Below are positions 50,622-59,873 of a DNA stretch of 64,000 nt, piece after piece. The notes under the pieces are model-generated. The model searched no databases. It had not been told where the DNA came from and worked only from the letters and a program-made list of their open reading frames with translations. This stretch comes from CAWELS01 sp964468205 (lineage in GTDB: Bacteria > Acidobacteriota > Terriglobia > Bryobacterales > Bryobacteraceae). A program made the position numbers and the translations under genes. The stretch covers positions 87,455-151,454 of the forward strand of contig CAYXVG010000009.1 of assembly GCA_964468205.1 (NCBI GenBank), read 5' to 3'. The number at the start of each line of letters is the position of its first letter. Within the stretch, counting starts at the first letter, position 1.

Positions 50622-50719
50622 CAAGCCTCCCTGAGTCCGCCGTCGAGGCGGCACGATTGGCTTTGTACCACACCAGGAAGGAGCGATGCAGGCATGGCCC
50701 GCCCGCGCCTGCGCCTGAC

Positions 50720-50733
50720 AGGGCTACAGCCCT
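50720..50733. repeat. Short inverted repeat between glpK and pckA
   Basis: AGGGCT AC AGCCCT, 6-bp stem with a 2-nt spacer, in the 211-nt gap between the divergent glpK and pckA genes. It could be an operator half-site pair or a REP-like element; nothing else supports either. Confidence 0.3.
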
Positions 50734-50832
50734 CACCCGCGGCCGCGTAACTCTAATGTAAACATGCGTTTTATCAGGGTTTGGTAACATAGGGAAAATT
50801 AAGAGAGGATCATTCCCGGTAACTTCAATCTC

Positions 50833-52440
50833 ATGCAAGATCAAGGACGACAGAAGGATATCCGCAGTCTCGATATGAACGGGATCCGCAATGCCAACAC
50901 TGTTTGGTGGGATCTCTCCACTCCCGCGCTGTACGAACACTCGCTCCAACGCCATGAAGGCCTGCTGGCGCACTTGGGCCCACTCGTCGTCCGGACTGGC
51001 CAATACACGGGCCGCTCCCCAAATGACCGGTTCATTGTTCGGGAAGGGGCCAGCCAGGAACATATCTGGTGGGGCAATGTCAACCGCGAGTTCGACCCTT
51101 CCGACTACGACAAGGTCCGGGCCCGGCTCACCGCGTATCTACAGGGAAAGGATCTCTACGTTCAGGACTGCTATTGCGGAACCGATCCACAGTACCGCCT
51201 GCCGATCCGCATCATTAATGAGCTGGCGTGGCACAATATTTTTGCCCGGAACATGTTCGTCAAGGAGACGGACCGCGCCAAGCTCTCCCAATACAAGCCG
51301 GAATTCACCTTGATCGACGCTCCCGGCTTCGTGGCATCGCCATCGGAGGACCGGACTAACTCGGAAGCCTTCATCCTCCTCAGCTTCGAACGCAAAGAGG
51401 TGATCATCGGAGGAACGGGGTACGGCGGCGAGATGAAGAAGTCCTTCTTCGCCGTCATGAACTACCTGCTGCCTCAGCGCGGCGTGCTTTCGATGCACTG
51501 CTCGGCCAACTATGGGAAAGACAGGGATGATGTAGCCATCTTCTTCGGACTGTCCGGCACCGGGAAGACGACACTGTCGGCCGACCCGAACCGCACCCTC
51601 GTCGGAGACGACGAACACGGCTGGAGCGACGACGGCGTCTTCAATTTCGAAGGCGGCTGCTACGCGAAGGTCATCAAGCTCTCACCGACGGGCGAACCGG
51701 AGATCTATGCGACCACCCGCCGCTTCGGCACGATTCTCGAGAACGTGGCGATCGACTCGGAAAACAGACACATCGATCTCGACAGTTCCGAGTTCACCGA
51801 AAACACGCGCGCATCCTATCCGGTGACCCACATTCCCAACGCGGACCCGAGCGGACTTGCAGGACACCCGAAGACCATCATCATGTTGACGTGCGACGCC
51901 TTCGGCGTGCTGCCTCCGGTGGCAAAATTGTCTCCGGCGCAGGCAATGTACCATTTCCTATCGGGATACACAGCAAAAGTGGCGGGAACCGAGCGCGGCA
52001 TCACCGAGCCACAGGCGGCCTTCTCCACCTGTTTCGGCGCTCCATTCATGGCGCTGAACCCCAACGTGTACGCCAAGCTGCTTGGCGAAAAAATGGCGAA
52101 GCACAAGGCCAACGCCTATCTGATTAACACCGGCTGGAGCGGTGGCCCTTACGGTGTGGGCAGCCGCATGAAGCTTTCCTATACGCGAGCGATGGTCACC
52201 GCGGCGCTCACCGGCGCGCTGGAAGCCGTCCCGGTGCGCCGCGACGAGAACTTCGGCCTCGACGTCCCCACCAAGTGTCCCGGCGTGCCCGACGAGGTTC
52301 TGGACCCGAAGAGCACCTGGGACGACAAGGCGGCCTATGATGCCCAAGCGAAGAAGCTCGCCGGAATGTTCAACAAGAACTTCAAGCACTTCGAGAGCGA
52401 TGCCAGCGACGAAGTGAAGGCGGCTGGTCCGGCCAGCTAA
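50833..52440 (+). CDS. pckA: ATP-dependent phosphoenolpyruvate carboxykinase
   Basis: A 535-aa cytosolic enzyme that converts oxaloacetate and ATP to PEP, ADP and CO2, opening gluconeogenesis. RTGQYTGRSPNDRFIVREG near 54-72 (substrate-binding Arg), SMHCSANYG near 221, kinase-1a P-loop GLSGTGKTTLSADP near 238-251, kinase-2 metal motif DDEHGWSDDGVFNFEGGCYA near 258-277, and GWSGGPYGVGSRM near 435. The ATP-type, not the GTP-type, family is clear. No good ribosome site precedes the ATG, and MNG at 50875 is an alternative start. A strong hairpin follows the stop, so it is probably monocistronic. Confidence 0.96.
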   Translation: MQDQGRQKDIRSLDMNGIRNANTVWWDLSTPALYEHSLQRHEGLLAHLGPLVVRTGQYTGRSPNDRFIVREGASQEHIWWGNVNREFDPSDYDKVRARLTAYLQGKDLYVQDCYCGTDPQYRLPIRIINELAWHNIFARNMFVKETDRAKLSQYKPEFTLIDAPGFVASPSEDRTNSEAFILLSFERKEVIIGGTGYGGEMKKSFFAVMNYLLPQRGVLSMHCSANYGKDRDDVAIFFGLSGTGKTTLSADPNRTLVGDDEHGWSDDGVFNFEGGCYAKVIKLSPTGEPEIYATTRRFGTILENVAIDSENRHIDLDSSEFTENTRASYPVTHIPNADPSGLAGHPKTIIMLTCDAFGVLPPVAKLSPAQAMYHFLSGYTAKVAGTERGITEPQAAFSTCFGAPFMALNPNVYAKLLGEKMAKHKANAYLINTGWSGGPYGVGSRMKLSYTRAMVTAALTGALEAVPVRRDENFGLDVPTKCPGVPDEVLDPKSTWDDKAAYDAQAKKLAGMFNKNFKHFESDASDEVKAAGPAS

Positions 52441-52476
52441 GAGCGGCTGAGCCCAGCACGGAACAGACATTGGTCG

Positions 52477-52504
52477 AGGGGGACCATTGTTCAAAGGTCC
52501 CCCT
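52477..52504 (+). terminator. Stem-loop terminator after pckA
   Basis: Perfect 9-bp stem AGGGGGACC (52477-52485) and GGTCCCCCT (52496-52504) with a 10-nt loop, 37 nt after the pckA stop. The downstream TTT run is short (aagtttg), so intrinsic termination may be incomplete, but the hairpin is the strongest in the window. Confidence 0.65.
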
Positions 52505-52620
52505 AAGTTTGGGTTCGTTCTGCAAAAAGGCTGATCCGGAGCCGGACGGAGACCTGGGCTTTTCGGACAAGAGGCGGACTTGGCTCCGTGACCGCCCGTT
52601 TGGCTCGGGAAAGAGACTTC

Positions 52621-54219
52621 GTGCTCGATCTACTACTTAGTAATCAGACACTTGCGCTGTTCGCGGTGATCACGTCGGGGCTGCTGCTGGGACGGTTGCA
52701 GCTCTTCGGGATATCGCTTGGCTCGTCAGGAGTTATCTTCACGGCCCTGCTTTGCGGACATCTTGGCTACAAAGTCCCCGGCGGCGTTGGGACGCTTGGG
52801 CTGGTCATATTCATCTATATAGTTGGCTTGCGGGCCGGCCCGACATTCTTCCGCAATTTCGTCGGGCAGGGCGGTTCCCTGGCGAAACTGGCCGCTACGC
52901 TCACATTCACCGGCGCGGCCACCGCCTACGCACTGTCTAAAATCCAGCACATCCCAGCCGATCTCGCGGCCGGGATCTTCGCCGGAGCCCTGACGAGCAC
53001 ACCCGGACTGGCGGCGGCCATGGAGAGGACGCCGGGCGACCCTCTGGTAGCCGTTGGATACGGAATCGCCTATCCGTTCGGCGTCATCGGGATCGTTCTA
53101 TTCGTACAACTGCTTCCCCGCCTCTTGCGAACTGATCTCAACGAATTGGGCGACCAGCTTAAGGAACGAAATGATCCCGGGCGTAAGATCGTACGGGTGC
53201 TGGTGGAGGTGGTTAATCCGGCGGTGATCGGGAAGCCTTTGAGCGAGATCGGCTTCATCGGCGCCTCGAATTGCCAGGTGTCCCGGTACCTGACCGGCCA
53301 CCGTCTGGCGCCGATCCCTGCTGGTTTTGTTTTGGAAAAAGGCCAGAAGGTTCTGGTAATCGGCCGCGAGTTCAGGGTCCCCAACGTCGTGAACCTGCTC
53401 GGGAAAAGGGCCGAGAACGAAGACTATCAGATCGACATGGAGCGGGAGCGCCAGACCGTAGTGGTGAGTTCCTACAACGTTGCCGGCAAGACGATCGCCG
53501 AATTGCGTCCCATTCACCAGTTCGGCGTTACCGTGACACGGATCATGCGGCACAATCTGGAATTCGTTCCCCGCATGGACGACGAAATTGAATATGGCGA
53601 CGCATTGAACGTGGTCGGGGAGCCGGAAAATATCGAAAAGTTCGCGGAATTCGCCGGCCACCGCGAGCGGACGTTCCACGAGACGGACCTGATCTCGCTG
53701 GGTGTCGGCATCATTGCCGGGGTAATCCTCGGGATGGTCAGTTTCGACCTCGGCGGAAAGAGCTTCGCGCTGGGTCTCTCGGGCGGTCCGCTGTTCGTGG
53801 CCCTCATCCTCGGCCATTTCCGGAAGATCGGACCGGTGAAAGGGCACCTTCCACAGGCGTCGCAGTTACTTCTGATGGAATTTGGACTCGTCTTCTTCCT
53901 GGCCGAAGCCGGTGTCACGGCCGGGAGCACAATGGTATCGGTGGTCGCCGAGTACGGCGTTGACCTCTGCATCGCGGCCGTTTGTGTGATCGTGATCCCC
54001 GCCTTGGTGGGTTATTTGCTTGGCCGCCATGTGCTGGGAATGAATCTGCTGCAGGTGATCGGCGGGGTTTGCGGCGGCCTCACCTCCACCCCGGGCCTGG
54101 GCGTGATCACAACGAAGACGGACTCCGAAATACCGGTGGTCAGCTATGCCGCGGCCTATCCGGTGGCCCTGATCTTGATGACCGTGTTCGCGCAGGTGCT
54201 CGTGAACGCCTTAAGCTGA
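52621..54219 (+). CDS. AspT/YidE-family transporter with RCK-C (TrkA-C) domains
   Basis: A 532-aa inner-membrane transporter. Two five-helix halves each carry the family motif (LTSTPGLAAAMERTPGDP near 122-139; GGLTSTPGLGVITTKTDSEI near 482-501). Between them are two cytosolic TrkA-C-like domains (about 200-275 and 280-360: GKPLSEIGFIGASNC; GKTIAELRPIHQFGVTVTRI). Relatives include the aspartate:alanine exchanger AspT and the putative transporters YidE/YbjL. The GTG at 52621 starts just before the first span (LDLLLSNQTLALFAV); an earlier GTG at 52588 is possible. It follows pckA and precedes pfk by 17 nt; an organic-anion or amino-acid substrate is likely but not shown. Confidence 0.85.
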   Translation: MLDLLLSNQTLALFAVITSGLLLGRLQLFGISLGSSGVIFTALLCGHLGYKVPGGVGTLGLVIFIYIVGLRAGPTFFRNFVGQGGSLAKLAATLTFTGAATAYALSKIQHIPADLAAGIFAGALTSTPGLAAAMERTPGDPLVAVGYGIAYPFGVIGIVLFVQLLPRLLRTDLNELGDQLKERNDPGRKIVRVLVEVVNPAVIGKPLSEIGFIGASNCQVSRYLTGHRLAPIPAGFVLEKGQKVLVIGREFRVPNVVNLLGKRAENEDYQIDMERERQTVVVSSYNVAGKTIAELRPIHQFGVTVTRIMRHNLEFVPRMDDEIEYGDALNVVGEPENIEKFAEFAGHRERTFHETDLISLGVGIIAGVILGMVSFDLGGKSFALGLSGGPLFVALILGHFRKIGPVKGHLPQASQLLLMEFGLVFFLAEAGVTAGSTMVSVVAEYGVDLCIAAVCVIVIPALVGYLLGRHVLGMNLLQVIGGVCGGLTSTPGLGVITTKTDSEIPVVSYAAAYPVALILMTVFAQVLVNALS

Positions 54220-54236
54220 GACCATAGTGGGGACCC

Positions 54237-55586
54237 ATGGAAGACAAGCGAAAACTCCTGACTCAGGCTGATCTGGACATCGAGAAGCTCGGCGAGCGCC
54301 GCTACCCGTCGCCGGTTCAGCGTCGCGGCCTGCCTTTCGTCAGGGAAGAAGACCGGGTCCTCATCAGCCAGGACCTCAAGGTTCTGAAACCGTATCTCGA
54401 TGCCGGGGAAAAGCCCCCATCGTTCGAGCATGCCGGATCGCGCCGGCATACGTTTTTCGAGCCGAGCGGGCTGACGTGTGGGATAGTTACGTGCGGCGGG
54501 CTTTGCCCGGGCCTCAACGACGTGATTCGCTCCATAGTGATGACACTTCACTTCGTGTACGGAGTGCGGCGGATCATCGGCTTCCGGTACGGCTATGCCG
54601 GACTCTCCGCTGATCCGCTGGCGCCTCCACTCATGCTATCGCCCGATCAGGTAAACTCCATTCACGAAGCGGGCGGTACGATACTGGGCAGTTCCCGGGG
54701 CAGCCAGGACACTGCCGAGATGGTCGACACGCTGGTGAGTTGGAACGTCAGCATACTCTTCACGATCGGAGGCGACGGGACACAACGGGGTGCGCGCGCG
54801 ATCGCTAAAGAGATTAAGAAGCGAAAGCTGAAGATTAGTGTGATCGGTGTTCCGAAAACGATCGACAACGACCTGCAGTATATCGACCGTAGCTTCGGCT
54901 TCCTGACCGCCGTGGAGGAATCGCGGCCGGCAATTCTGGCCGCGCACGCCGAGGCCAAGGGCACGCTCAACGGCGTGGGGCTCGTCAAGCTGATGGGCAG
55001 GCACTCCGGGTTCATCGCCTTGCGCGCGAGTCTCGCTAATCCGGATGTAAACTTCTGCCTTCTGCCAGAGGTACCCTTCGCATTGCACGGTGATGGGGCT
55101 TTCCTGGAAGTGCTGGCCGAGCGTCTGGGCCGGCGAAAACACGCCGTAATCGTGGTGGCCGAAGGCGCGGCGCAGGATATTCTGCAGGACCTGGAGAATC
55201 AGCAGCGCGACAAGTCCGGAAATCTAAAGCTGAAGGATGTCGGCGTGTTCCTGCGCGATGAGATCACCAAGTATTGCGCGGAGGCGGGGATCGAAGTTGG
55301 GGTGAAGTATATTGATCCGAGCTACACCATTCGCAGCCAGCGGGCCAACTCCAACGACGCGGCGTACTGCCTGATCCTCGGCCAAAACGCCGTCCACGCC
55401 GGCATGGCGGGCCGCACCGATATGGTGGTGGGGTTCACGGGAGGGCACTTCACGCACATGCCAATCTCTCTGGTGACCGAGTCCCGAAAACACGTTGACC
55501 CGGAAGGCGAGGAATGGAAGTATCTGTTGCAGATGACCGGACAACCCGCGAACATGACGGGAACGTCGTCTTACAATGCGTTGTAA
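54237..55586 (+). CDS. 6-phosphofructokinase, ATP-type with PPi-type residue (group of plant/trypanosome PFKs)
   Basis: A 449-aa phosphofructokinase that makes fructose-1,6-bisphosphate. GIVTCGGLCPGLNDVIRSIV lies near 80-99, nucleotide motif TIGGDGTQRGA near 176-186 (Gly in GGDG, the ATP-type residue), catalytic PKTIDNDLQYIDRSFGF near 205-221 (Lys after Pro, usually the PPi-type residue), and KLMGRHSGFIALRA near 251-264. This Gly/Lys combination is typical of ATP-dependent PFKs of plants, trypanosomes and some bacteria. An 80-residue N-terminal extension precedes the core. GGGGA lies before the ATG. It lies 17 nt after the transporter gene, and the V-ATPase operon begins 42 nt downstream, so co-transcription is likely. 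Confidence 0.9.
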   Translation: MEDKRKLLTQADLDIEKLGERRYPSPVQRRGLPFVREEDRVLISQDLKVLKPYLDAGEKPPSFEHAGSRRHTFFEPSGLTCGIVTCGGLCPGLNDVIRSIVMTLHFVYGVRRIIGFRYGYAGLSADPLAPPLMLSPDQVNSIHEAGGTILGSSRGSQDTAEMVDTLVSWNVSILFTIGGDGTQRGARAIAKEIKKRKLKISVIGVPKTIDNDLQYIDRSFGFLTAVEESRPAILAAHAEAKGTLNGVGLVKLMGRHSGFIALRASLANPDVNFCLLPEVPFALHGDGAFLEVLAERLGRRKHAVIVVAEGAAQDILQDLENQQRDKSGNLKLKDVGVFLRDEITKYCAEAGIEVGVKYIDPSYTIRSQRANSNDAAYCLILGQNAVHAGMAGRTDMVVGFTGGHFTHMPISLVTESRKHVDPEGEEWKYLLQMTGQPANMTGTSSYNAL

Positions 55587-55628
55587 GACATGGCAACATA
55601 GGACCTTGGAGGGAATCCGGAGGTGGAG

Positions 55629-56966
55629 ATGAATGGCGACCTGGTGCGTCATACCCGTGTCCTCGAAATTGTTGGGGACATGATTCGGGTCAAGGCCGGC
55701 GGAGCCGCGCTGGGAGATCTGGCGGTTGTACTGAACACGAACGGGGAAACTTCGTTCGCCCGGGTGGTGGAGATCGCGCGCAATATTGTCACGTTGCAGG
55801 TCTTTGCGGGCGGGAAGGGCTTGGCCACGAATGCGAGCGTGCGATTCCTTGGCCATCCTTTCGAAGTCCCCTATTCGGAGAACATCCTGGGGCGCATTTT
55901 TGATGGCGGGGGCAACCCGATTGACGGCGGCCCGGACATCTCCAACGAGCCGCGGGCGCCGGTCGGAAGCCCGACAGTAAATCCGGTAATGCGGGTGATG
56001 CCCACCCACATGATCGAGACCAACGTCCCGATGATCGACGTCTTCAACTGCCTGGTGGAGAGCCAGAAAATTCCGATCTTTTCCGTGGCCGGCGAGCCGT
56101 ACAACGAACTGTTGGCGCGCATCGGCTTTCAGGCCAACGCGGACATCGTGGTGTTCGGGGGGCTTGGGCTCATCTTCGACGACTTTCACTTCTTCCGCAC
56201 CTCATTTGAGGAGCATGGAGTGTTCCACCGCACCGTCATGTTCGTCAACGAGGCGTCCGATCCGATCGTGGAGAGGATGCTCGTGCCGGACATGGCTCTA
56301 GCTGTGGCCGAGAAGTTCGCCGTCGAAGAGGGCAAACGCGTGCTCGTGCTGATGACGGACATGACCTCCTACGCCGATGCGATGAAAGAGATCGGGGTGG
56401 CTCTGGAGAGGATTCCGGCAACGCGCGGATACATGGGCGATCTTTACACCCAGCTTGCCCAGCGCTATGAAAAAGCATGTGACTTCAAGGGCGCCGGCTC
56501 GGTAACGATTCTAACGGTGACCACCATGCCTGGAGATGACGTGACCCACCCGGTACCTGACAACACGGGCTATATCACCGAAGGGCAGTTCTACCTCCAT
56601 GACGGCGTCATCGATCCGTTCGGCTCTCTCTCACGATTGAAACAGCGGGTGGTCGGCAAGGTGACGCGCGAGGATCATGGCCAAGTCATGAACACCATGG
56701 TCCGGCTGTATTCCGGAGCCAAGGACGCCGAGCGGAAACAGGCCATGGCGTTCGAGCTTTCACCGTTCGACGAGAAGCTGCTGAAATTCGGCCAGCTCTT
56801 CAAGGATAAGTTCATGGACATCCGCGCATCGATGCCGCTCATTGAGGCGCTCGATACAGGCTGGCGGATTATGGCCGAATGCTTCGAGCCTGAAGAGTTG
56901 CTCATGAAGCAAAGTCTGATCGACGAATATTATCCGCAAGACGCGCCAGTGGAGCCGGCGGTCTGA
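55629..56966 (+). CDS. atpB: V-type ATPase subunit B
   Basis: A 445-aa regulatory (non-catalytic) nucleotide-binding subunit of the V1 headpiece. HTRVLEIVGDMIRVKAGGAA near 7-26; FSVAGEPYNELLARIGFQA near 154-172, which replaces the P-loop and marks subunit B; LMTDMTSYADAMKEIGVALE near 236-255; TVTTMPGDDVTHPVPDNTGY near 294-313. GGAGG 5 nt upstream selects the ATG at 55629 rather than the GTG at 55623. First gene of the operon, 42 nt after pfk. In this operon the catalytic A subunit comes last. Confidence 0.95.
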   Translation: MNGDLVRHTRVLEIVGDMIRVKAGGAALGDLAVVLNTNGETSFARVVEIARNIVTLQVFAGGKGLATNASVRFLGHPFEVPYSENILGRIFDGGGNPIDGGPDISNEPRAPVGSPTVNPVMRVMPTHMIETNVPMIDVFNCLVESQKIPIFSVAGEPYNELLARIGFQANADIVVFGGLGLIFDDFHFFRTSFEEHGVFHRTVMFVNEASDPIVERMLVPDMALAVAEKFAVEEGKRVLVLMTDMTSYADAMKEIGVALERIPATRGYMGDLYTQLAQRYEKACDFKGAGSVTILTVTTMPGDDVTHPVPDNTGYITEGQFYLHDGVIDPFGSLSRLKQRVVGKVTREDHGQVMNTMVRLYSGAKDAERKQAMAFELSPFDEKLLKFGQLFKDKFMDIRASMPLIEALDTGWRIMAECFEPEELLMKQSLIDEYYPQDAPVEPAV

Positions 56967-56985
56967 TGACAGGGGAAACAGGCAG

Positions 56986-57609
56986 ATGGCGAAGGTCGCT
57001 CTGAACAAAAGCTCGATGGCAAAGGAGCGGGACAAGCTGAAGCTGTACAATCGCGTGCTCCCGTCGCTCGAACTGAAGCGGCAGCAGCTCATGGCTCAGC
57101 GCGCCCGTTGCCGGGTGGACGTCGAAGAGGCCGAAGCGGCGCTCAGCAAGTTTCAAGAACACATCGGCGAGGAGATCCCGATGTTGGCCGACCGCGACCT
57201 CGAGATCTCGAATCTGGTGCGGATAGTCGCAGTGGATATGGGCGAGGAGAATGTGGTCGGCGTTCGCCTGCCGGCGCTCCGAGGGATAGATACCGAGATT
57301 GCGGACTACTCGCTGCTGGCGAAACCGCCGTGGGTCGATTTCCTCGTGGAGCGGCTCCATGAAGCAGCCGAGTTGCGCATCAAGGTGCAGGTAGCCCGCC
57401 AGCGCGTTGTGATCATGGAACAAGCGGTGCGGCGGATCACCCAGCGCGTGAACCTGTTTGAAAAGATAATGATTCCGGCGGCCAAGGCCAATATGAAACG
57501 CATTCAGATTTACCTTGGCGACGCCGAGCGCTCAGCCGTGGTTCGCTCGAAGATCGCCAAGAAGAAACGTCTCGAAGAACGGCGGGCTCTTGGAGGGGCG
57601 GCCCAATGA
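56986..57609 (+). CDS. atpD: V-type ATPase subunit D (central stalk)
   Basis: A 207-aa central rotor shaft subunit. Two long helices with coiled-coil character span about 1-75 (LNKSSMAKERDKLKLYNRVL; LELKRQQLMAQRARCRVDVE) and about 115-190 (ELRIKVQVARQRVVIMEQAV, RRITQRVNLFEKIMIP), with a short beta hairpin between them. The RVNLFEKIMIPxxKxNxKRI block is the hallmark of V/A-type D subunits. Its stop overlaps the next ATG (ATGA) in the same operon. Confidence 0.94.
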   Translation: MAKVALNKSSMAKERDKLKLYNRVLPSLELKRQQLMAQRARCRVDVEEAEAALSKFQEHIGEEIPMLADRDLEISNLVRIVAVDMGEENVVGVRLPALRGIDTEIADYSLLAKPPWVDFLVERLHEAAELRIKVQVARQRVVIMEQAVRRITQRVNLFEKIMIPAAKANMKRIQIYLGDAERSAVVRSKIAKKKRLEERRALGGAAQ

Positions 57610-59369
57610 GCATCGTGCCGCTGCATAAGATCACGATCTGCGGCCACCAGGCAGACAAGGAGTCCGTTCTTGAAGATTTGCAGGAAATGGGGTGTATTCA
57701 CCTCACTCCGCTCACCGAACGTGGAGCGGAGGTCGCCCAACACGGTCCCTCGGCCGAAGCGAGGGCGGCGCTGCGTTTTCTGCGCGATTGCCAGTTGCAG
57801 CGCAAGCAGGTCAGAGACGAGTCAAAGTTCGACGAACTCACCGTGGAGCGCCGGGCCCTGGAGATTCGCGACAAGACCCGCGACCTGGAAGACGAGCGTG
57901 ACTTCCTGAGCCACCGCATCGAGAATCTCCGGAACTGGGGCGACTTCCGCTTTTACTCGACCGGGGAGATGCGCGGCCAGCGTCTCTGGTTCTACCAGGT
58001 ACCGATCGGAAAGATGGCTGAAGTGGAGAGAACCAGCCTTGTTTGGGAGGTTGTGGGCAAGGACTCGCAGTACGCCTACGTCGTGGTAATTGCCGAAAAA
58101 GAGCCACTGGGCATGCCGGTGGTTCGTACCCGGACCGGCAAGAAGCCGCTCTCCGAATTGCAGAGCCGGCTGGAGGATGTACAGGTCGAGTTGGAGGATC
58201 TGCAAAGCGAGCGCGCCTCGCTCACGAAGTTCCGGGATCTGTTCGCGCGAAATATCAAGCGGCTCGAAGACCGGCAAGCGTTTTTCGACGCGTTTCTCCA
58301 GACCTACGACGCGGATCCGATGTTCGTTCTGCAGGGGTGGGCGCCCGCCCGGCGCGCCGCGGAATTCCAGGAGTACGCATTGAAAGCGGGCGTTCTGGTG
58401 GAGCTGGAGGAGCCGCGACCCGCCGAGGAGCCGCCCACGCTGTTTGAAAACAGCCCGGCGGCGTCGCCGGGAGAAGGCTTGGTGGGTTTCTATATGACAC
58501 CGTCGTACTGGCTGTGGGACCCCTCCGGCGTAGTGGTATTTTCGTTCGCGTTGTTTTTCGCCATGATTCTCGGGGACGCCGGGTACGCGCTTGTGCTTTC
58601 GGTGTTGCTCGCGCTGGGTTGGGGAAAGCTGGGCGAAAGCCCGTCCAGGCGCCGATTACGCTTGCTGTTCACCTACCTGACTGGAGCCTCTCTCGCGTGG
58701 GGCGTCATTGTTGGCAGCTACTTCGGCCTCACCCCAGCCGAAGGCGGCTGGCTGCACCGCCTGAAGCTGCTTGACATCAACAATATGAATACGATGATGA
58801 ATGTCACCATCGTCATCGGCGCCCTGCACATCGCGTACGCGAACGTCCGCGACGGAATGCGGCACAAGACCTCAGCAGGGCTTGCTCCTATCGGTTGGGC
58901 GATGATTATCCCAGCATGCCTGGCGCTCTACCTCGGGGTCACCGGCGTCCTCCAGCAGGCCGGATATGTAGTGATCGGGATCGGAGCTGTTTTGATCCTG
59001 CTGTTCACCGGGGCTGGGGAAAAGCCGCTCAAGCGGCTGTTGGCGGGACTGATGGGCTTCACCAGCGTCTCGAAGGCCTTTGGCGACATTCTGAGTTACC
59101 TGCGCCTGTTCGCACTAGGGCTGGCCAGTTCCTCGCTCGCCATCGCCTTCAACAATCTGGCGGAACAGGTGGCCAACTCCAGGCCGGGAATCGGCATTCT
59201 GTTCGGACTCCTGGTGCTTCTCGCCGGTCACACGATGAACCTGGGTTTGGCCATCGTAAGCGGATTCGTACACGGACTCCGGCTGAACCTGATTGAATTC
59301 TTCAGTTGGAGTGTAAAGGATGAGGGACGCCGGTTCCGGGCGTTTGAGAAGAGTGAAACTGCCCGGTGA
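57606..59369 (+). CDS. atpI: V-type ATPase subunit I (a subunit, membrane stator)
   Basis: A 587-aa ion-channel stator. The cytosolic N-terminal half (about 1-300) is alpha/beta with coiled coil (DLEDERDFLSHRIENLRNW; LQSRLEDVQVELEDLQSERA). The C-terminal half carries about seven spans: GVVVFSFALFFAMILGDAGY near 308-327, then spans near 355, 400, 435 and 455, and SYLRLFALGLASSSLAIAFN near 496-515 containing the essential Arg. The last part (HTMNLGLAIVSGFVHGLRLN, then LIEFFSWSVK) matches family ends. GGAGGGG lies before the ATG. Confidence 0.94.
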   Translation: MSIVPLHKITICGHQADKESVLEDLQEMGCIHLTPLTERGAEVAQHGPSAEARAALRFLRDCQLQRKQVRDESKFDELTVERRALEIRDKTRDLEDERDFLSHRIENLRNWGDFRFYSTGEMRGQRLWFYQVPIGKMAEVERTSLVWEVVGKDSQYAYVVVIAEKEPLGMPVVRTRTGKKPLSELQSRLEDVQVELEDLQSERASLTKFRDLFARNIKRLEDRQAFFDAFLQTYDADPMFVLQGWAPARRAAEFQEYALKAGVLVELEEPRPAEEPPTLFENSPAASPGEGLVGFYMTPSYWLWDPSGVVVFSFALFFAMILGDAGYALVLSVLLALGWGKLGESPSRRRLRLLFTYLTGASLAWGVIVGSYFGLTPAEGGWLHRLKLLDINNMNTMMNVTIVIGALHIAYANVRDGMRHKTSAGLAPIGWAMIIPACLALYLGVTGVLQQAGYVVIGIGAVLILLFTGAGEKPLKRLLAGLMGFTSVSKAFGDILSYLRLFALGLASSSLAIAFNNLAEQVANSRPGIGILFGLLVLLAGHTMNLGLAIVSGFVHGLRLNLIEFFSWSVKDEGRRFRAFEKSETAR

Positions 59370-59417
59370 GCGTGCTGGCTCTCAGCGGACCGAGTGCAGA
59401 TCGAGGAGGATACAGAC

Positions 59418-59870
59418 GTGAATGAAGTAATTCTCGCCTTGGGTTGGATCGGCGTATATTCCCCGATGGCCCTAGGGGCCATTGGGAGTATGGTCGGCTG
59501 CGGTATTGCCGGGATGGCGGCGTGCGGAGCGATGCTGGAGGTGGAGAGCGGGTACGGCCGGTTCGTCGGCGTATCGGCCCTGCCATCATCACAGACTATT
59601 TACGGCATTGTTGTGATGCTCGCCCTGCAGCGGACGGTCACTCTCGAAAACGCCCCAGCCCTGTTCGGCGTTGGCTCTTTGCTGGGCTTGGCGCTGGTGT
59701 ACAGCGGGGCTTACCAGGGCCGCGCGGCCGCGGCCGCCATCAAGGCGTCCAAGTCAAAACCGGAGATCTTCGGGCTCTCCATTGCGCCGGCCGCCATTAT
59801 CGAGGGCTTCGCGGTGTTCGCCTTCGTCTTCGCGCTAATTCTCGCCGGGACCATCCCCGGGGCGGAGTAG
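59418..59870 (+). CDS. atpK: V-type ATPase subunit K (c ring), double hairpin
   Basis: A 150-aa proteolipid with four spans in two hairpins. Start GTG 59418 with GAGGAGG 8 nt upstream. Span 1 (SPMALGAIGSMVGCGIAGMA), span 2 (SSQTIYGIVVMLALQ), span 3 (ALFGVGSLLGLALVYSGAYQ) and span 4 (IAPAAIIEGFAVFAFVFALI). The ion-carrying carboxylate is Glu129 in span 4; in hairpin 1 the equivalent position is polar, as in double-hairpin V-type rings. Leu55, Ser58, Gln59, Gln100 and Glu129 line up by eye with the sodium ligands known from Enterococcus hirae NtpK (Leu61, Thr64, Gln65, Gln110, Glu139). Sodium specificity is therefore possible but not proved. Confidence 0.93.
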   Translation: MNEVILALGWIGVYSPMALGAIGSMVGCGIAGMAACGAMLEVESGYGRFVGVSALPSSQTIYGIVVMLALQRTVTLENAPALFGVGSLLGLALVYSGAYQGRAAAAAIKASKSKPEIFGLSIAPAAIIEGFAVFAFVFALILAGTIPGAE

Positions 59871-59873
59871 ACC

